Source: Pseudooceanicola batsensis HTCC2597 | Lineage (GTDB): Bacteria; Pseudomonadota; Alphaproteobacteria; Rhodobacterales; Rhodobacteraceae | Direction of reading: 5' to 3' | NCBI RefSeq assembly: GCF_000152725.1 | Contig: NZ_CH724131.1 | Coordinates: forward strand, 89,009 to 153,008 | Length of the DNA stretch: 64,000 bases | Part shown: positions 16,672-25,609 of the stretch, piece after piece | How positions within the stretch are numbered: position 1 is the first letter of the stretch | How the letters are laid out: the number at the start of each line of letters is the position of its first letter | Notes under the pieces: model-generated | What the model was told of the DNA's origin: nothing | The model's input: the letters and a program-made list of their open reading frames with translations, nothing else | The model's database searches: none | Made by a program: the position numbers and the translations under genes

Positions 16672-19034
16672 CTCTCGAGATCCTGTGCCAGCGCATAAGC
16701 CACGCGCTCCATCTCGTTCAGGCGGATGGAGAGGGCCCGGTCATAGAGATCCTGGAATTCGGGCATGCGGTGCAGTTCCGCCGCCTTCGACCTGTGCCAG
16801 GCGACGCCCGTCTCGTGCAGGCGCCGCAACTCCGGGTCTGCCAGCAGGCGGTCCATCTCGGCCCGCAGCCGGGGCAGGTTCCGCTGGATCGTCACGTCGG
16901 TGTGGTCGCACCAGTCCATCCGGATCCAGTAGTTGAGCCCGATCGACCGGTCGACATGCAGCGCGCGGCCTCTCTGCCGCTTGATCAGATAGCTGTCGGC
17001 CGAGCGCAGGGCGTAGTGGTTCAGCTGGATCAAATCGTAGCCGATCGACCGTTTCGAACTGCGCCAGCCGTTCCGGGCGAGTTCGCGGGTGGCGTTCAGG
17101 CCGGACCCGTTGACCCAGCGGACCTGGGCGGCCTTCTCCTCGCTCAGCTTGTTGGGCCGGTGACAGGACAGCTTGGCATAGGCGCCGATATTCTTGAACA
17201 ACGTCTTGAAGCCCCAGACCGTGTGCGGCTTGGGGCAGAACTTCGGCGCGCATTCGGTAAACTGGCCGATCACCGGCTCGTCCGCGATTTCGGTCACGCC
17301 GCCATGCCCGAAGAGCCGCCAGGTCATCGCGACATTGGTGGCGTCGGGCACCCGCGCGAGAAAGTCGTCGAGCGTGCCGTTGCCGCAGCGCACGTTCACG
17401 AATTCGTCCACGTCGATATGGGCGATCCACTCCGCGTTCCGCAGCACCGGCTCGTTCAATGCTGCGTCCAGGGCGTGGGTTTGCGGCGACTTGCCTGTCC
17501 AGCCGTCGTTGTCCCGGTGGTGGACCACACCCATTTCGTCCAGCCGTTTCAGGATGGCGTCGGTGCCGTCTGTGCAGCCGTTCGTGTAGATCAGGAAATT
17601 GTCGAACCCGACAGCCCGGTGATAGGCGATCCATTCGACGATATAGGGCGCCTCGTTCTTCATGCAGCCGACGATCACGCGCCCGCTGCTGCCGTGGGGC
17701 GGCCGGCGGGGCGGCGCCGGGGAGAAGGGGGCGTCCAGGTGCTCTTCGTTCACCTGGCCCAGCCGGTTGTGCGGCCGGAAGCTCGACCGGGCGAGCGTCG
17801 CGAACTTCTCGATCGCCAGCGGAGTCATGATCCTGCGCGCCTCGGGCGACAGGCCGGCGAGCGCCTCCGCCTTGTCCTCCGGGGGGGCCGCGCCGTTCAG
17901 TTCCGCCACATCCGCCATCATCGTCCTGGCGTGTTCCGCGGTCGCCCGTTCGATCCGCCAGAGCGAGGCGAGCAGGTATTGCGAGGCGCGAAATCCGTTG
18001 CGGGAGGGCGGCTCATCCCAGTCCGGCCCGATCGCCGGCGGAACGAGATGGTCCGCATCGAGGCCGGGATGCGCCTTGCAGAGCTCGGCCAGGTCCGGGG
18101 CAAAGCGGCGCGACACGGAGGCCAGCGCGCCCGGGTCGATCGCCGGCCCGTCGACCCTGAGATCGTCCAGGAACCGCTTCCAGACCGGTCGCGGCAGAAC
18201 GTGCTTGCCTTGCGCGAGCAGCCGCAGCAGGGCGTCGTTCATCTGGCGGCACCGCGCGACCCATTCCGCCGAGGGCTCGGCGGTCGCCTCGACCGCCCCG
18301 GCCTTGCCGATCTGGTCCCTGATGTCGAACGCCGCCTGCAGTTCCTGCACCGCCCCGGTCGACCGCCAGAGCGCCGGGTCATAACTGCGCAGCCGCACCG
18401 AACCGCTGCCGAAGACCTCTTCCCACCTTTGCACGAGCCGCGTGTAATCCAGCCAGAACGCCGGCGCCTGGTTGCGCAGGAAGATGCCCTGCTCGGGCAC
18501 CGGTTCCGGCATCGCCGCGAGGCAGGCCTCCCACCAGTCCTCTGCCTCCAGCAGACGCAGCTCGAGCTCGAGCCCCCGCGCACGTCCTTCCATGACCTGC
18601 GCGGCATAGGCCCGCGCCAGAAGCCTCGCGGGTTCGTCCACATGGGCGGTCACGGTGATGTCGGTGCCGAACTCGGCCAGCAGGTCGCGCAGCCCTTCGA
18701 GTTCGCTGGTCTCGACGAGGCCCGAGGCCAGTTGCGAGGCCGACAGGATCATGACCTCGGGATCGGCCCGCGCGACCTCTTTCCGCAGCGAGGCGACAAG
18801 CTGATCGCGCAGGGCGTTCTGCTTGTCCTCGGTGATGAAGCCACGGTTGAAGCGCAGCGGGTCCACGTTGTCGGGGGCCGAGGTCGCCATGAAGAGCCGC
18901 GTGTGGTTCTTGGCGCCGGCAGAGCGGGGAAACAGCACGCCCTTGGTTTCCAGCTGCGCCCGCTTGTCGGCCAGGATGTCCTGCAGGCGGATCGTCCCGC
19001 AGCCCTCGAGCCCGATATGCAGGTGGATCTTCAT
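16668..19034 (-). CDS. Fusion: degenerate sulfotransferase-like domain plus PF13704-type glycosyltransferase
   Basis: A 788-residue two-part protein. Residues 1 to about 340 resemble polysaccharide sulfotransferases: the N-terminal strand MKIHLHIGLE leads into GCGTIRLQ, where active enzymes have KTGTT.LQ, so the PAPS phosphate loop has lost its Lys and Thr-Thr. Residues 452-788 are a GT-A glycosyltransferase like its two neighbours, with VIVGCMKNEAPYIVEWIAYHR, YTNGCTDGTD and DVD at 541-543, and IQLNHYALRSADSY later. A helical linker of about 100 residues joins them. The start at 19034 is fixed by an ATGA overlap with the upstream sulfotransferase. The frame stays open further upstream, but that part is antisense-like. 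Confidence 0.88.
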   Translation of the reverse strand: MKIHLHIGLEGCGTIRLQDILADKRAQLETKGVLFPRSAGAKNHTRLFMATSAPDNVDPLRFNRGFITEDKQNALRDQLVASLRKEVARADPEVMILSASQLASGLVETSELEGLRDLLAEFGTDITVTAHVDEPARLLARAYAAQVMEGRARGLELELRLLEAEDWWEACLAAMPEPVPEQGIFLRNQAPAFWLDYTRLVQRWEEVFGSGSVRLRSYDPALWRSTGAVQELQAAFDIRDQIGKAGAVEATAEPSAEWVARCRQMNDALLRLLAQGKHVLPRPVWKRFLDDLRVDGPAIDPGALASVSRRFAPDLAELCKAHPGLDADHLVPPAIGPDWDEPPSRNGFRASQYLLASLWRIERATAEHARTMMADVAELNGAAPPEDKAEALAGLSPEARRIMTPLAIEKFATLARSSFRPHNRLGQVNEEHLDAPFSPAPPRRPPHGSSGRVIVGCMKNEAPYIVEWIAYHRAVGFDNFLIYTNGCTDGTDAILKRLDEMGVVHHRDNDGWTGKSPQTHALDAALNEPVLRNAEWIAHIDVDEFVNVRCGNGTLDDFLARVPDATNVAMTWRLFGHGGVTEIADEPVIGQFTECAPKFCPKPHTVWGFKTLFKNIGAYAKLSCHRPNKLSEEKAAQVRWVNGSGLNATRELARNGWRSSKRSIGYDLIQLNHYALRSADSYLIKRQRGRALHVDRSIGLNYWIRMDWCDHTDVTIQRNLPRLRAEMDRLLADPELRRLHETGVAWHRSKAAELHRMPEFQDLYDRALSIRLNEMERVAYALAQDLES

Positions 19035-19681
19035 CCGGCCGTGGCCCCGTCCCGCGATGCCTTGGCCCGCGGGTTGCGGTTGGCCTGGCCCCACCACGGC
19101 AGGTCGCGGCCGAGGAACCCCGCCAGCCGTTCGCGCGCGTCCGGGGCCGCGACGTCCAGAATCAGGAACCGCCTGTCCCCGGACATGACGGTCTCGAGAA
19201 AGGCGTAATGCGCCTCGATCCACCGGATGCGCTCGGCCTCTCCGGCGCCGTAGCCCACGGGCAGGCCGGGCAGGGCCGCGCGCTCCATCCGCGCCACCAT
19301 GTTGGTCCAGTTCAGCATCGATTCGCTAATCTCGCGCGGGTCGCGCCAGCTGGCCACGAAATACACCTCCGGATGCCTGTCGCGGATCGCCGAGATAATC
19401 CCGTGATCCATCTGCGGCCAGGCCGGCTGCCGTTCGCGCAGCACCGAGATCTCGCTCAGCGCATCGAACCCGGCCAGTTTCTCCAGCGGATCGCCCGAGC
19501 CGAAATACCCCGCATAGAGCAGATCGGCGACATAGGCCCCCGCGGAGGCCTGGGCGGTCGCCTGCCGGTCCTGAATGCGGTGATCGGCGGTGGTCATGCC
19601 CGACCGCCGCAGGGCCCGCCCCAGCGTCGTCGTCCCGGATTTGGGCAGCCCGAGGTTGACGACCCTTGCGGCCCCGCTCAT
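19031..19681 (-). CDS. Sulfotransferase family protein
   Basis: A 216-residue PAPS-dependent sulfotransferase-type protein. The 5'-phosphosulfate-binding loop GLPKSGTTTL lies at residues 11-20, with all key Lys/Ser/Thr residues intact, and a 3'-phosphate-type region WRDPREISESMLNW follows near residue 113. It probably sulfates a sugar or amino-glycan made by the operon, since it is flanked by glycosyltransferases and overlaps both by 4 bp. No signal peptide or membrane anchor is visible, so the reaction would be cytoplasmic. PAPS supply could draw on the general sulfate-activation route; no PAPS-forming gene is in the window. Confidence 0.88.
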   Translation of the reverse strand: MSGAARVVNLGLPKSGTTTLGRALRRSGMTTADHRIQDRQATAQASAGAYVADLLYAGYFGSGDPLEKLAGFDALSEISVLRERQPAWPQMDHGIISAIRDRHPEVYFVASWRDPREISESMLNWTNMVARMERAALPGLPVGYGAGEAERIRWIEAHYAFLETVMSGDRRFLILDVAAPDARERLAGFLGRDLPWWGQANRNPRAKASRDGATAG

Positions 19682-20739
19682 GCCGCGTTCCTCCCGAAGG
19701 GCGAGGGCAGCGCGGGCAGGCCGAGCGTGGCGCGCAGCCTTTCCTCCGCCGGGCAGAGCGTTCCGGCCGCCTTCAGCTGCGCCTGCATCATGATGAACTC
19801 GGGCTTGCCCAGCAGCGCGTCGCGCTTGGCCTCGTGCCGCTTGCAGGCCTCCTCATGCAGCGCGCCCACCCCCGGCATCGCCTTCAGCACGTCGATCTCG
19901 GCCTCCAGCCGGGGCAGGTAGCGCCGGATCGACCGGTCCTCGAAGGCCATGTCGTTCCTCTCGCGCCAGTAGGTGTCGTCGAAGGCGCGATGCTCGCGGT
20001 TCACATCGCCGCGGTCGTTCTTGACGAGGTAACTGTCGAGCGACCGCAGCGCATAGTGGTTCAGCGTCGCGAAATGCCGCGCCCCGGGGGCCGGGAACTT
20101 GCGGATGCGCCTGTCGTTCGCCGCCACCAGGAACTTGTGCGGCACCGGCCGGCCCGAACCGTCCGTCCAGCGCGGTCGCCGCTTCGGCGGCAGCTTGGCG
20201 CGGAAGAAGGGCCGGTGCGCGCCGTAGTACTGAAGGGGAAAGTCCCTCCGGATCAGGCTTTTGACCTCGATCGCGAAGTCGCCGCACCAGATGTCGGGGT
20301 TGTGGCTGTAGGAGAACTGCGAGATCACCGGCCGGTCGACGAACCGTTCAACCCCGGCATTGGCAAAGAACTGGAAGTTGACCGAAATCGCCTGGGGATC
20401 GCCGCAGGCCGCGATCAGCGCCGGAATCGTGTGGTCTCCCGCATGGATGTTCAGGAACTCGTCCACGTCCGCGACCCAGAGCCAGTCGGCCTCGGCCACG
20501 ACCGGCTGCTTTCGCGCATCCTTGAGCGCCTCCATCTGATAATTGCGCCCCTCGGCCGGGTTCGGCATGTGGCTGACGACCCCCGCCGCCGCCAGCGCCT
20601 CGAGGATCCGGTCCGTGCCGTCGTCGCAATCGTTGGAATAGAACAGGAAATCGGTCACGCCGATGATACGGTGGAACGCGATCCATTCGAGAAGGAACGG
20701 ACCCTCGTTCTTCACGCATGTCACAGCCGTGATACGCAT
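19678..20739 (-). CDS. Family 2-like glycosyltransferase (PF13704 type), first gene of glycan operon
   Basis: A 353-residue GT-A glycosyltransferase homologous to the other two in this cluster: ITAVTCVKNEGPFLLEWIAF at the N-terminus, FYSNDCDDGTD, the metal-binding DVD at 91-93 in VADVDEFLN, and FATLNHYALRSLDSY. The ATG at 20739 is chosen because it begins at the first strand of the fold; a GTG at 20796 would add 19 residues of low-complexity sequence. It is the promoter-proximal gene of a six-gene minus-strand operon. Divergent moxR-like gene begins at 20970. Confidence 0.88.
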   Translation of the reverse strand: MRITAVTCVKNEGPFLLEWIAFHRIIGVTDFLFYSNDCDDGTDRILEALAAAGVVSHMPNPAEGRNYQMEALKDARKQPVVAEADWLWVADVDEFLNIHAGDHTIPALIAACGDPQAISVNFQFFANAGVERFVDRPVISQFSYSHNPDIWCGDFAIEVKSLIRRDFPLQYYGAHRPFFRAKLPPKRRPRWTDGSGRPVPHKFLVAANDRRIRKFPAPGARHFATLNHYALRSLDSYLVKNDRGDVNREHRAFDDTYWRERNDMAFEDRSIRRYLPRLEAEIDVLKAMPGVGALHEEACKRHEAKRDALLGKPEFIMMQAQLKAAGTLCPAEERLRATLGLPALPSPFGRNAA

Positions 20740-20969
20740 CGCCGCATCCCCGCCTGCTGGGGCCGTCGTTTCATCGCCGCCTGTCCCGGTCGCCACTCTC
20801 GGCGCGGATCCGGACCTGCCCGCCCGGTGCGCCCTTGTTTCGTTGATGCGACTTTCGCATCTGACCGCGCGGTCGTCAACGTGTCGCCGTCGCTGCCGAA
20901 CCGGCCGCTACATCTCGTGGCCTTGACCGCACGCCTCGCCCATGCAGTTCTGTCGCGGCGGAGGATCCC

Positions 20970-21881
20970 ATGACCCAGACGACAACCATCGAAGACGTGC
21001 AGACCATGCTTTCCGGGCAGGATTACGTGGCCGGGCGTGCGCTCGCCACGGTGGTCTTTCTCGCGCTCAGGCTCGGCCGGCCCCTCTTCCTCGAAGGAGA
21101 GCCGGGCACCGGCAAGACCGAGATCGCCAAGGCCATCGCCGCAGGGCTGGGTCGTCGCCTGATCCGGTTGCAGTGCTACGAAGGGCTCGACGCCGCCTCG
21201 GCCGTCTACGAATGGAACTTTCCCGCGCAGATGGTGGCCATCCGCACCGCCGAAGCGGCGGGCGCCGCCGACCGCGAGATGCTCCAGGCCGAGCTTTTCA
21301 GCGCCGACTATCTCACCGAACGGCCCCTGCTTCAGGCGATGCGGCCCGACCCCGCCGGCGCCCCCGTCCTCCTGATCGACGAACTCGACCGCACGGACGA
21401 GCCCTTCGAGGCCTTCCTGCTCGAGGCGCTGTCGGACTTCCAGGTCACGATCCCCGAACTCGGCACCATCAAGGCCCCCGAGCCGCCGATCGTCATCGTC
21501 ACCTCGAACCGCACGCGCGAGGTGCACGACGCGCTCAAGCGCCGTTGCCTCTATCACTGGGTCGACTACCCCGACTTCCCCCGCGAGATGGAGATCCTGC
21601 GCGCCCGCGCCCCCGCCGCCGGCGAAAGCCTCTCGCGCGAGGTGGTGGCCTTCGTCCAGCGCCTGCGCACCGAGGATATCTTCAAGCGCCCCGGCGTCGC
21701 CGAAACCATCGACTGGGCCAAATGCCTGCTCGCTTTGGATGTTGTGGAATTGTCGCCCCAGACCATCGCCGACACCCTCGGTGCGATCCTGAAGTACCAG
21801 GACGACATCGCAAGGCTCGAAGGGTCCGAGGCCAAGCGCCTCCTCGACGAGGCGCGCGCCACCCTCGGCCCCGCCGGATGA
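20970..21881 (+). CDS. MoxR-type AAA+ ATPase (CoxD-like)
   Basis: A 303-residue AAA+ ATPase of the MoxR group, likely a chaperone that loads or activates a metal cofactor together with the von Willebrand protein encoded next. Walker A GEPGTGKT is at 43-50, Walker B VLLIDELDR around 133-141, then TSNRTREVHDALKRRC with the sensor and arginine-finger region. A ribosome-binding GGAGG precedes the ATG by about seven bases. Pairing with CoxE-like, XdhC-like and MoCF genes downstream suggests a CoxD role in maturation of a molybdenum hydroxylase, but MoxR/VWA pairs serve other clients too. Confidence 0.9.
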   Translation: MTQTTTIEDVQTMLSGQDYVAGRALATVVFLALRLGRPLFLEGEPGTGKTEIAKAIAAGLGRRLIRLQCYEGLDAASAVYEWNFPAQMVAIRTAEAAGAADREMLQAELFSADYLTERPLLQAMRPDPAGAPVLLIDELDRTDEPFEAFLLEALSDFQVTIPELGTIKAPEPPIVIVTSNRTREVHDALKRRCLYHWVDYPDFPREMEILRARAPAAGESLSREVVAFVQRLRTEDIFKRPGVAETIDWAKCLLALDVVELSPQTIADTLGAILKYQDDIARLEGSEAKRLLDEARATLGPAG

Positions 21882-21896
21882 ATCGCGGGCCATGAT

Positions 21897-21953
21897 GCTT
21901 CATCTTGCCGGAATACTCTGCAGGGGGTGGCGGGGGATGCAAAATCCCCCGCC
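21897..21953. repeat. Dispersed intergenic hairpin repeat, copy 1
   Basis: This stretch holds TTCATCTTGCCGGAATACTC followed by a perfect 10-bp stem (21929-21938 pairing with 21944-21953, loop GCAAA). Its layout, a conserved short unit beside a G/C-run hairpin, parallels the elements near 39196 and 54063 and is of the kind scattered widely in Rhodobacterales intergenic DNA. It separates the MoxR and CoxE-like genes and could reduce or stabilise readthrough. Confidence 0.55.
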
Positions 21954-21963
21954 CGCGTGACCC

Positions 21964-23220
21964 ATGCCGGAATACGCCCCGCTCGATCTGCCCGAGAACC
22001 CGAAACTGGCCGAGAACATCACCCATTTCGCCCGCGCCCTGCGCAAGGCCGGCCTGCCCATAGGGCCGGGTCGCACGCTCGACGCCATCCGCGCAGTCGA
22101 GGCGGCGGGGTTCACCGACAAGCAGGATTTCTACTGGACGCTGCACGCCTGCTTCGTCAGCAGGCCGCAGCACCGGCAGGTCTTTTCCCAGCTCTTCCGG
22201 CTCTACTGGCGCGATCCGCGCTACATGGAGCACATGATGGCGATGATGCTCCCGGCCGTGCGCGGCGTGGCCGAGGAGCGCCAGCCCGAGGCCGCCGAGA
22301 AACGCGCCGCCGAGGCGCTTCTGGACGGGGCCGATCACCCCGTCGAGCAGCCCGAGGAGGATGGCGGAGACACCGACCGCATCGAGATCGACGCCTCCCT
22401 GACCATGTCCGAGGAAGAGCGGCTGCGGACGCTCGATTTCGAACAGATGTCGACCGATGAGATCGCGCGGGCCAAGCGCATGCTGGCCCGCTTGACCCTG
22501 CCGGTCAGACCGATCCCGTCGCGCCGCCAGTCCAGCCCGCGCGGCGCCCGGATCGACGCGGCCCGCACCCTCAGGGCCGCCATGCGCCAGGGGGGCGAGG
22601 TGCGCGACCTGCACCGCAGCCTGCCGCGGCCGCGCTGGCCCGCCCTCGTCGCGCTCTGCGACATCTCCGGCTCCATGTCGCAATACAGCCGCATGGTCCT
22701 GCACTTCCTGCACGCGCTCGCGAACCAGAAGGGTGACGGCTGGGCAAAGGTCCATGCCTTCACCTTCGGTACCCGCCTGACGAACATCACCCGGCACCTC
22801 GGGACCCGCGATGTGGATGCCGCTCTGGCCGCCGCCGGGGCCGAGGCGCAGGACTGGGAGGGCGGCACTCGCATCGGCGACTGCCTGCACGATTTCAACC
22901 GCGACTGGTCGCGGCGCGTGACGGGGCAGGGGGCGGTTGTCCTGCTGATCACCGACGGGCTCGACCGGGGCGACCCGGGGGCGCTCGGCCACGAGATGCA
23001 GCGTCTGCATCTCTCGTCCCGCCGGCTGATCTGGTTGAATCCTCTGCTCAGGTGGGACGGTTTCGCGCCGCGGGCGCGCGGTATCGCGGCGATGCTGCCG
23101 CATGTCGACAGCTTTCGCGCCGGCCATTCCATCGCCTCGATCGAGGACCTTGCCGAGGCGCTGTCGCGTCCCGACGACCGGGGCGAGAAGGATCGCCTGA
23201 TATCGGCCCTAAGCTCCTGA
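21964..23220 (+). CDS. von Willebrand factor A domain protein (CoxE-like)
   Basis: A 418-residue cytoplasmic protein. The C-terminal half is a VWA domain with an intact MIDAS motif DISGSMS at 233-239, threonine in GGTRIGD and an acidic pair in LLITDGLDR. The N-terminal half (1-220) is helical and matches the CoxE architecture, with DFYWTLHACFVSRPQHRQVF typical of the family. CoxE works with the CoxD ATPase in maturing the active site of CO dehydrogenase-type enzymes. It follows the MoxR-like gene after 82 bp that contain a hairpin repeat. Confidence 0.9.
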   Translation: MPEYAPLDLPENPKLAENITHFARALRKAGLPIGPGRTLDAIRAVEAAGFTDKQDFYWTLHACFVSRPQHRQVFSQLFRLYWRDPRYMEHMMAMMLPAVRGVAEERQPEAAEKRAAEALLDGADHPVEQPEEDGGDTDRIEIDASLTMSEEERLRTLDFEQMSTDEIARAKRMLARLTLPVRPIPSRRQSSPRGARIDAARTLRAAMRQGGEVRDLHRSLPRPRWPALVALCDISGSMSQYSRMVLHFLHALANQKGDGWAKVHAFTFGTRLTNITRHLGTRDVDAALAAAGAEAQDWEGGTRIGDCLHDFNRDWSRRVTGQGAVVLLITDGLDRGDPGALGHEMQRLHLSSRRLIWLNPLLRWDGFAPRARGIAAMLPHVDSFRAGHSIASIEDLAEALSRPDDRGEKDRLISALSS

Positions 23221-23318
23221 AAGGTCTGTTGCTATCCGATATCATTGAACCTCGTGGCCCTCTGCCGCGTTAGCCTTTCGAACGCCGCCACGCGTGCGGC
23301 ATGGAAAGGACCGCAGAA

Positions 23319-25364
23319 ATGAACACCAGGTTTTTGAAATCCACCACCGCAATCGTGCTCAGCCTGAGCCTGACCCTTCCGCCCGTCGCCATGGCCCAGA
23401 CCGCGGCCGAGCTCGAGGCCGAACTGGGGGGCGATACCTCGAACATGTCCGAGGAGGAACTGGACGAACTCCGTGCCGAACTGGCCGAGCGCCAGTCCGA
23501 AGCCGCCGAGCAGGGGCAGGCCCAGCAGGCCGAGGCTTCGGATCAGGCGGGCAATCAGGAAGAGGTCGAGGAGGAAGGTCTGCTGGACCGCGCCGTCGGC
23601 GCCATGACCGATGGCATCAACGACCTTACCGGCGCGGACGAGGATGAAGACGCGGCCGAGGCCCCGGCGGACGAGTCCGAGGACACCGCCGCCGCACCGG
23701 CCGCCCAGACCGAGGGCGCAGCAGAGGCGCCGGCTGCCGGGGCCGATGCCGAAGCGCAGACCGCCCAGGCCGAGGCCGAGGCCGAAGCCACCGTGGGCGA
23801 CGCGCCGGAAATGGCCGAGGAGACACCGCCGGCCGACGCCGCCGCCGACCCCGCGCAGGAGAACGCCGCCGCATCCGAAGCCGCGCAGCATGACGAGCCG
23901 GCCTCCCACACGGCCGAGGCGACGGACGCCGCCGAAGGCGCCATCGACGCCGACACGGCAGCCGATGCAACGGATGCGCCTGCCGGCGATGCCGACGCCA
24001 CCACGACGGCCGGGGCGGACGCCTCTGCCACAGGCACGGCAGACGGTGAAACCGCAGAGGCCGCCGAAGAAGCTGCGGAAGGCGAACGGACCGAAGAGAC
24101 CGAGGTCGCCAATCCCGCCCCCGCCGGATCGCCGGACGAAGAGGGCACGGCGAACGAGACCGCCGAGACCTCGGAGGAGGCTTCCGAGCTTGAACGGACC
24201 GTCGAGGGTCTGCGCCAGGACGTCGAGCAACTGACCGCCGACAACGAGGAGCTCGCCGAGCGCCAGGCCGAGGCCGAGGCGCGCGCCGCCGAAGCACAGA
24301 GCGCGGCCATGGCGGCGGCTGCCGAAGGTACCGAGGGTGCCGAACTGGTCGAGAACGAGGTGACCGAAGACAGTGCCCGTGCCTCGACCGAGGAGTTTCA
24401 GACCGACGTCGACGCGCCTCAGGCCAACACGGGTGCGACTGCCACGACCACTGCGAACACCTCCGACTCCGAGGGGCTCAGTGCCGCTGGCAAGATCGCC
24501 CTCTTCGGGCTGGGCGCGCTGGCCGTGAACGAGATCCTCAAGAACGGCTCCGAGGTCGTCTCGAATTCCGGCGACCGGGTCGTGGTGCAGCAGCCCGACG
24601 GCAGCTACAAGGTCTATCGCAACGACGACGTTCTGATGTTCCAGCCGGGCACGGACGTAAAGACCTATGCCTATGACGACGGCTCGACCCGCACGGTCGC
24701 AACCCGCGACGACGGCGTCACGATCGAGACGATCCGCGCGGCGGACGGCACCGTCCTGCGCCGCACCCGGATTCTTCCGGACGGGCAGGAGGTCGTGCTG
24801 TTCGACGACACCCGGGACTCGCAGGAGGTCGAGGTGAACGAACTGCCGCAGGTGACCGACACCCGCAACCGCATCGACTTCCAGTCGGCCCAGGAGGACG
24901 AGCTTCGGGCGGCGCTTCAGGCCCGTGCGCCCGAGGCGGTTGATCGGCGCTTTTCGCTCAGCCAGGTGCGCAACATCAATGCCGTGCGCCAGCTGGTTCC
25001 CGAAATCGACGTGGACAACATCAACTTCGAAACCGGCTCTGCCGTGATCCGGCCCGCGGAGGCCGAGGAACTGGCGCGGCTGGGTCAGCTGATGCGCGAA
25101 CGGATCGAGGAGAACCCGGGCGAGATCTTCCTGATCGAGGGGCATACCGACGCCGTGGGGTCGGGCAGCTACAACCTCGCGCTGTCCGACCGCAGGGCCG
25201 AAAGCGTGGCTCTCGCCCTGACCGAGTATTTCGACGTGCCGCCGGAAAACATGGTGATCCAGGGCTACGGGGAAACGGACCTCAAGGTCCGGACCGCCGA
25301 TGCGGAGCGGGCGAACCGCCGGGCCGCGGTACGCCGCATCACCGGACTCCTCTCCGGAAGCTGA
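23319..25364 (+). CDS. OmpA-domain protein with long Ala/Glu-rich region
   Basis: A 681-residue envelope protein. It begins with a signal peptide (MNTRFLKSTTAIVLSLSLTL, cleavage after AMA-Q), continues with about 300 residues dominated by Ala, Glu, Asp and Thr with little predicted structure, then a short hydrophobic stretch near 390-410 (IALFGLGALAVNEIL). It ends in an OmpA peptidoglycan-binding domain (about 569-681) with IEGHTDAVGS and LSDRRAESVALAL. The ATG at 23319 is chosen over the one at 23301 because GGAAAGGA is eight bases ahead and the signal peptide starts there. It probably ties the outer membrane or periplasm to the wall. It interrupts the cox-like accessory genes and ends in a strong terminator. 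Confidence 0.88.
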   Translation: MNTRFLKSTTAIVLSLSLTLPPVAMAQTAAELEAELGGDTSNMSEEELDELRAELAERQSEAAEQGQAQQAEASDQAGNQEEVEEEGLLDRAVGAMTDGINDLTGADEDEDAAEAPADESEDTAAAPAAQTEGAAEAPAAGADAEAQTAQAEAEAEATVGDAPEMAEETPPADAAADPAQENAAASEAAQHDEPASHTAEATDAAEGAIDADTAADATDAPAGDADATTTAGADASATGTADGETAEAAEEAAEGERTEETEVANPAPAGSPDEEGTANETAETSEEASELERTVEGLRQDVEQLTADNEELAERQAEAEARAAEAQSAAMAAAAEGTEGAELVENEVTEDSARASTEEFQTDVDAPQANTGATATTTANTSDSEGLSAAGKIALFGLGALAVNEILKNGSEVVSNSGDRVVVQQPDGSYKVYRNDDVLMFQPGTDVKTYAYDDGSTRTVATRDDGVTIETIRAADGTVLRRTRILPDGQEVVLFDDTRDSQEVEVNELPQVTDTRNRIDFQSAQEDELRAALQARAPEAVDRRFSLSQVRNINAVRQLVPEIDVDNINFETGSAVIRPAEAEELARLGQLMRERIEENPGEIFLIEGHTDAVGSGSYNLALSDRRAESVALALTEYFDVPPENMVIQGYGETDLKVRTADAERANRRAAVRRITGLLSGS

Positions 25365-25388
25365 TCGCCGTCGATGGGAACGGTATGG

Positions 25389-25420
25389 GGCCGGGCAGTC
25401 GAACTGCCCGGCCTTTCTTC
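25389..25420 (+). terminator. Rho-independent terminator after the OmpA-domain gene
   Basis: A perfect 10-bp inverted repeat, GGCCGGGCAG (25389-25398) and CTGCCCGGCC (25404-25413), with loop TCGAA, followed by TTTCTTC. It lies 25 bp after the stop codon and is the best intrinsic terminator in the window, separating the OmpA-domain gene from xdhC. Confidence 0.88.
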
Positions 25421-25609
25421 GGCCCGGCCGGGGATGGGGCGCACCATGAAGGTGAAACGGGCCGTGTGTTTCGACCCTACCCTCAAGGTCTTTCGATTGC
25501 CTTTATGCGACCGGGGCCGGGGTCCCGGCAGGCGGATCCCGGCGGGATGCACGGCGGCCCTTGGGGCCGGCCGAATAATCTGCCAGAGTCGCGATCGGAG
25601 GATCGCGAC

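Noticed and set aside
20970-23220. MoxR ATPase plus VWA protein as a possible anti-phage or ternary defence system
   Set aside because: Sequence features and the nearby XdhC and MoCF genes fit CoxD/CoxE-type cofactor maturation, and no effector or protease gene is adjacent.
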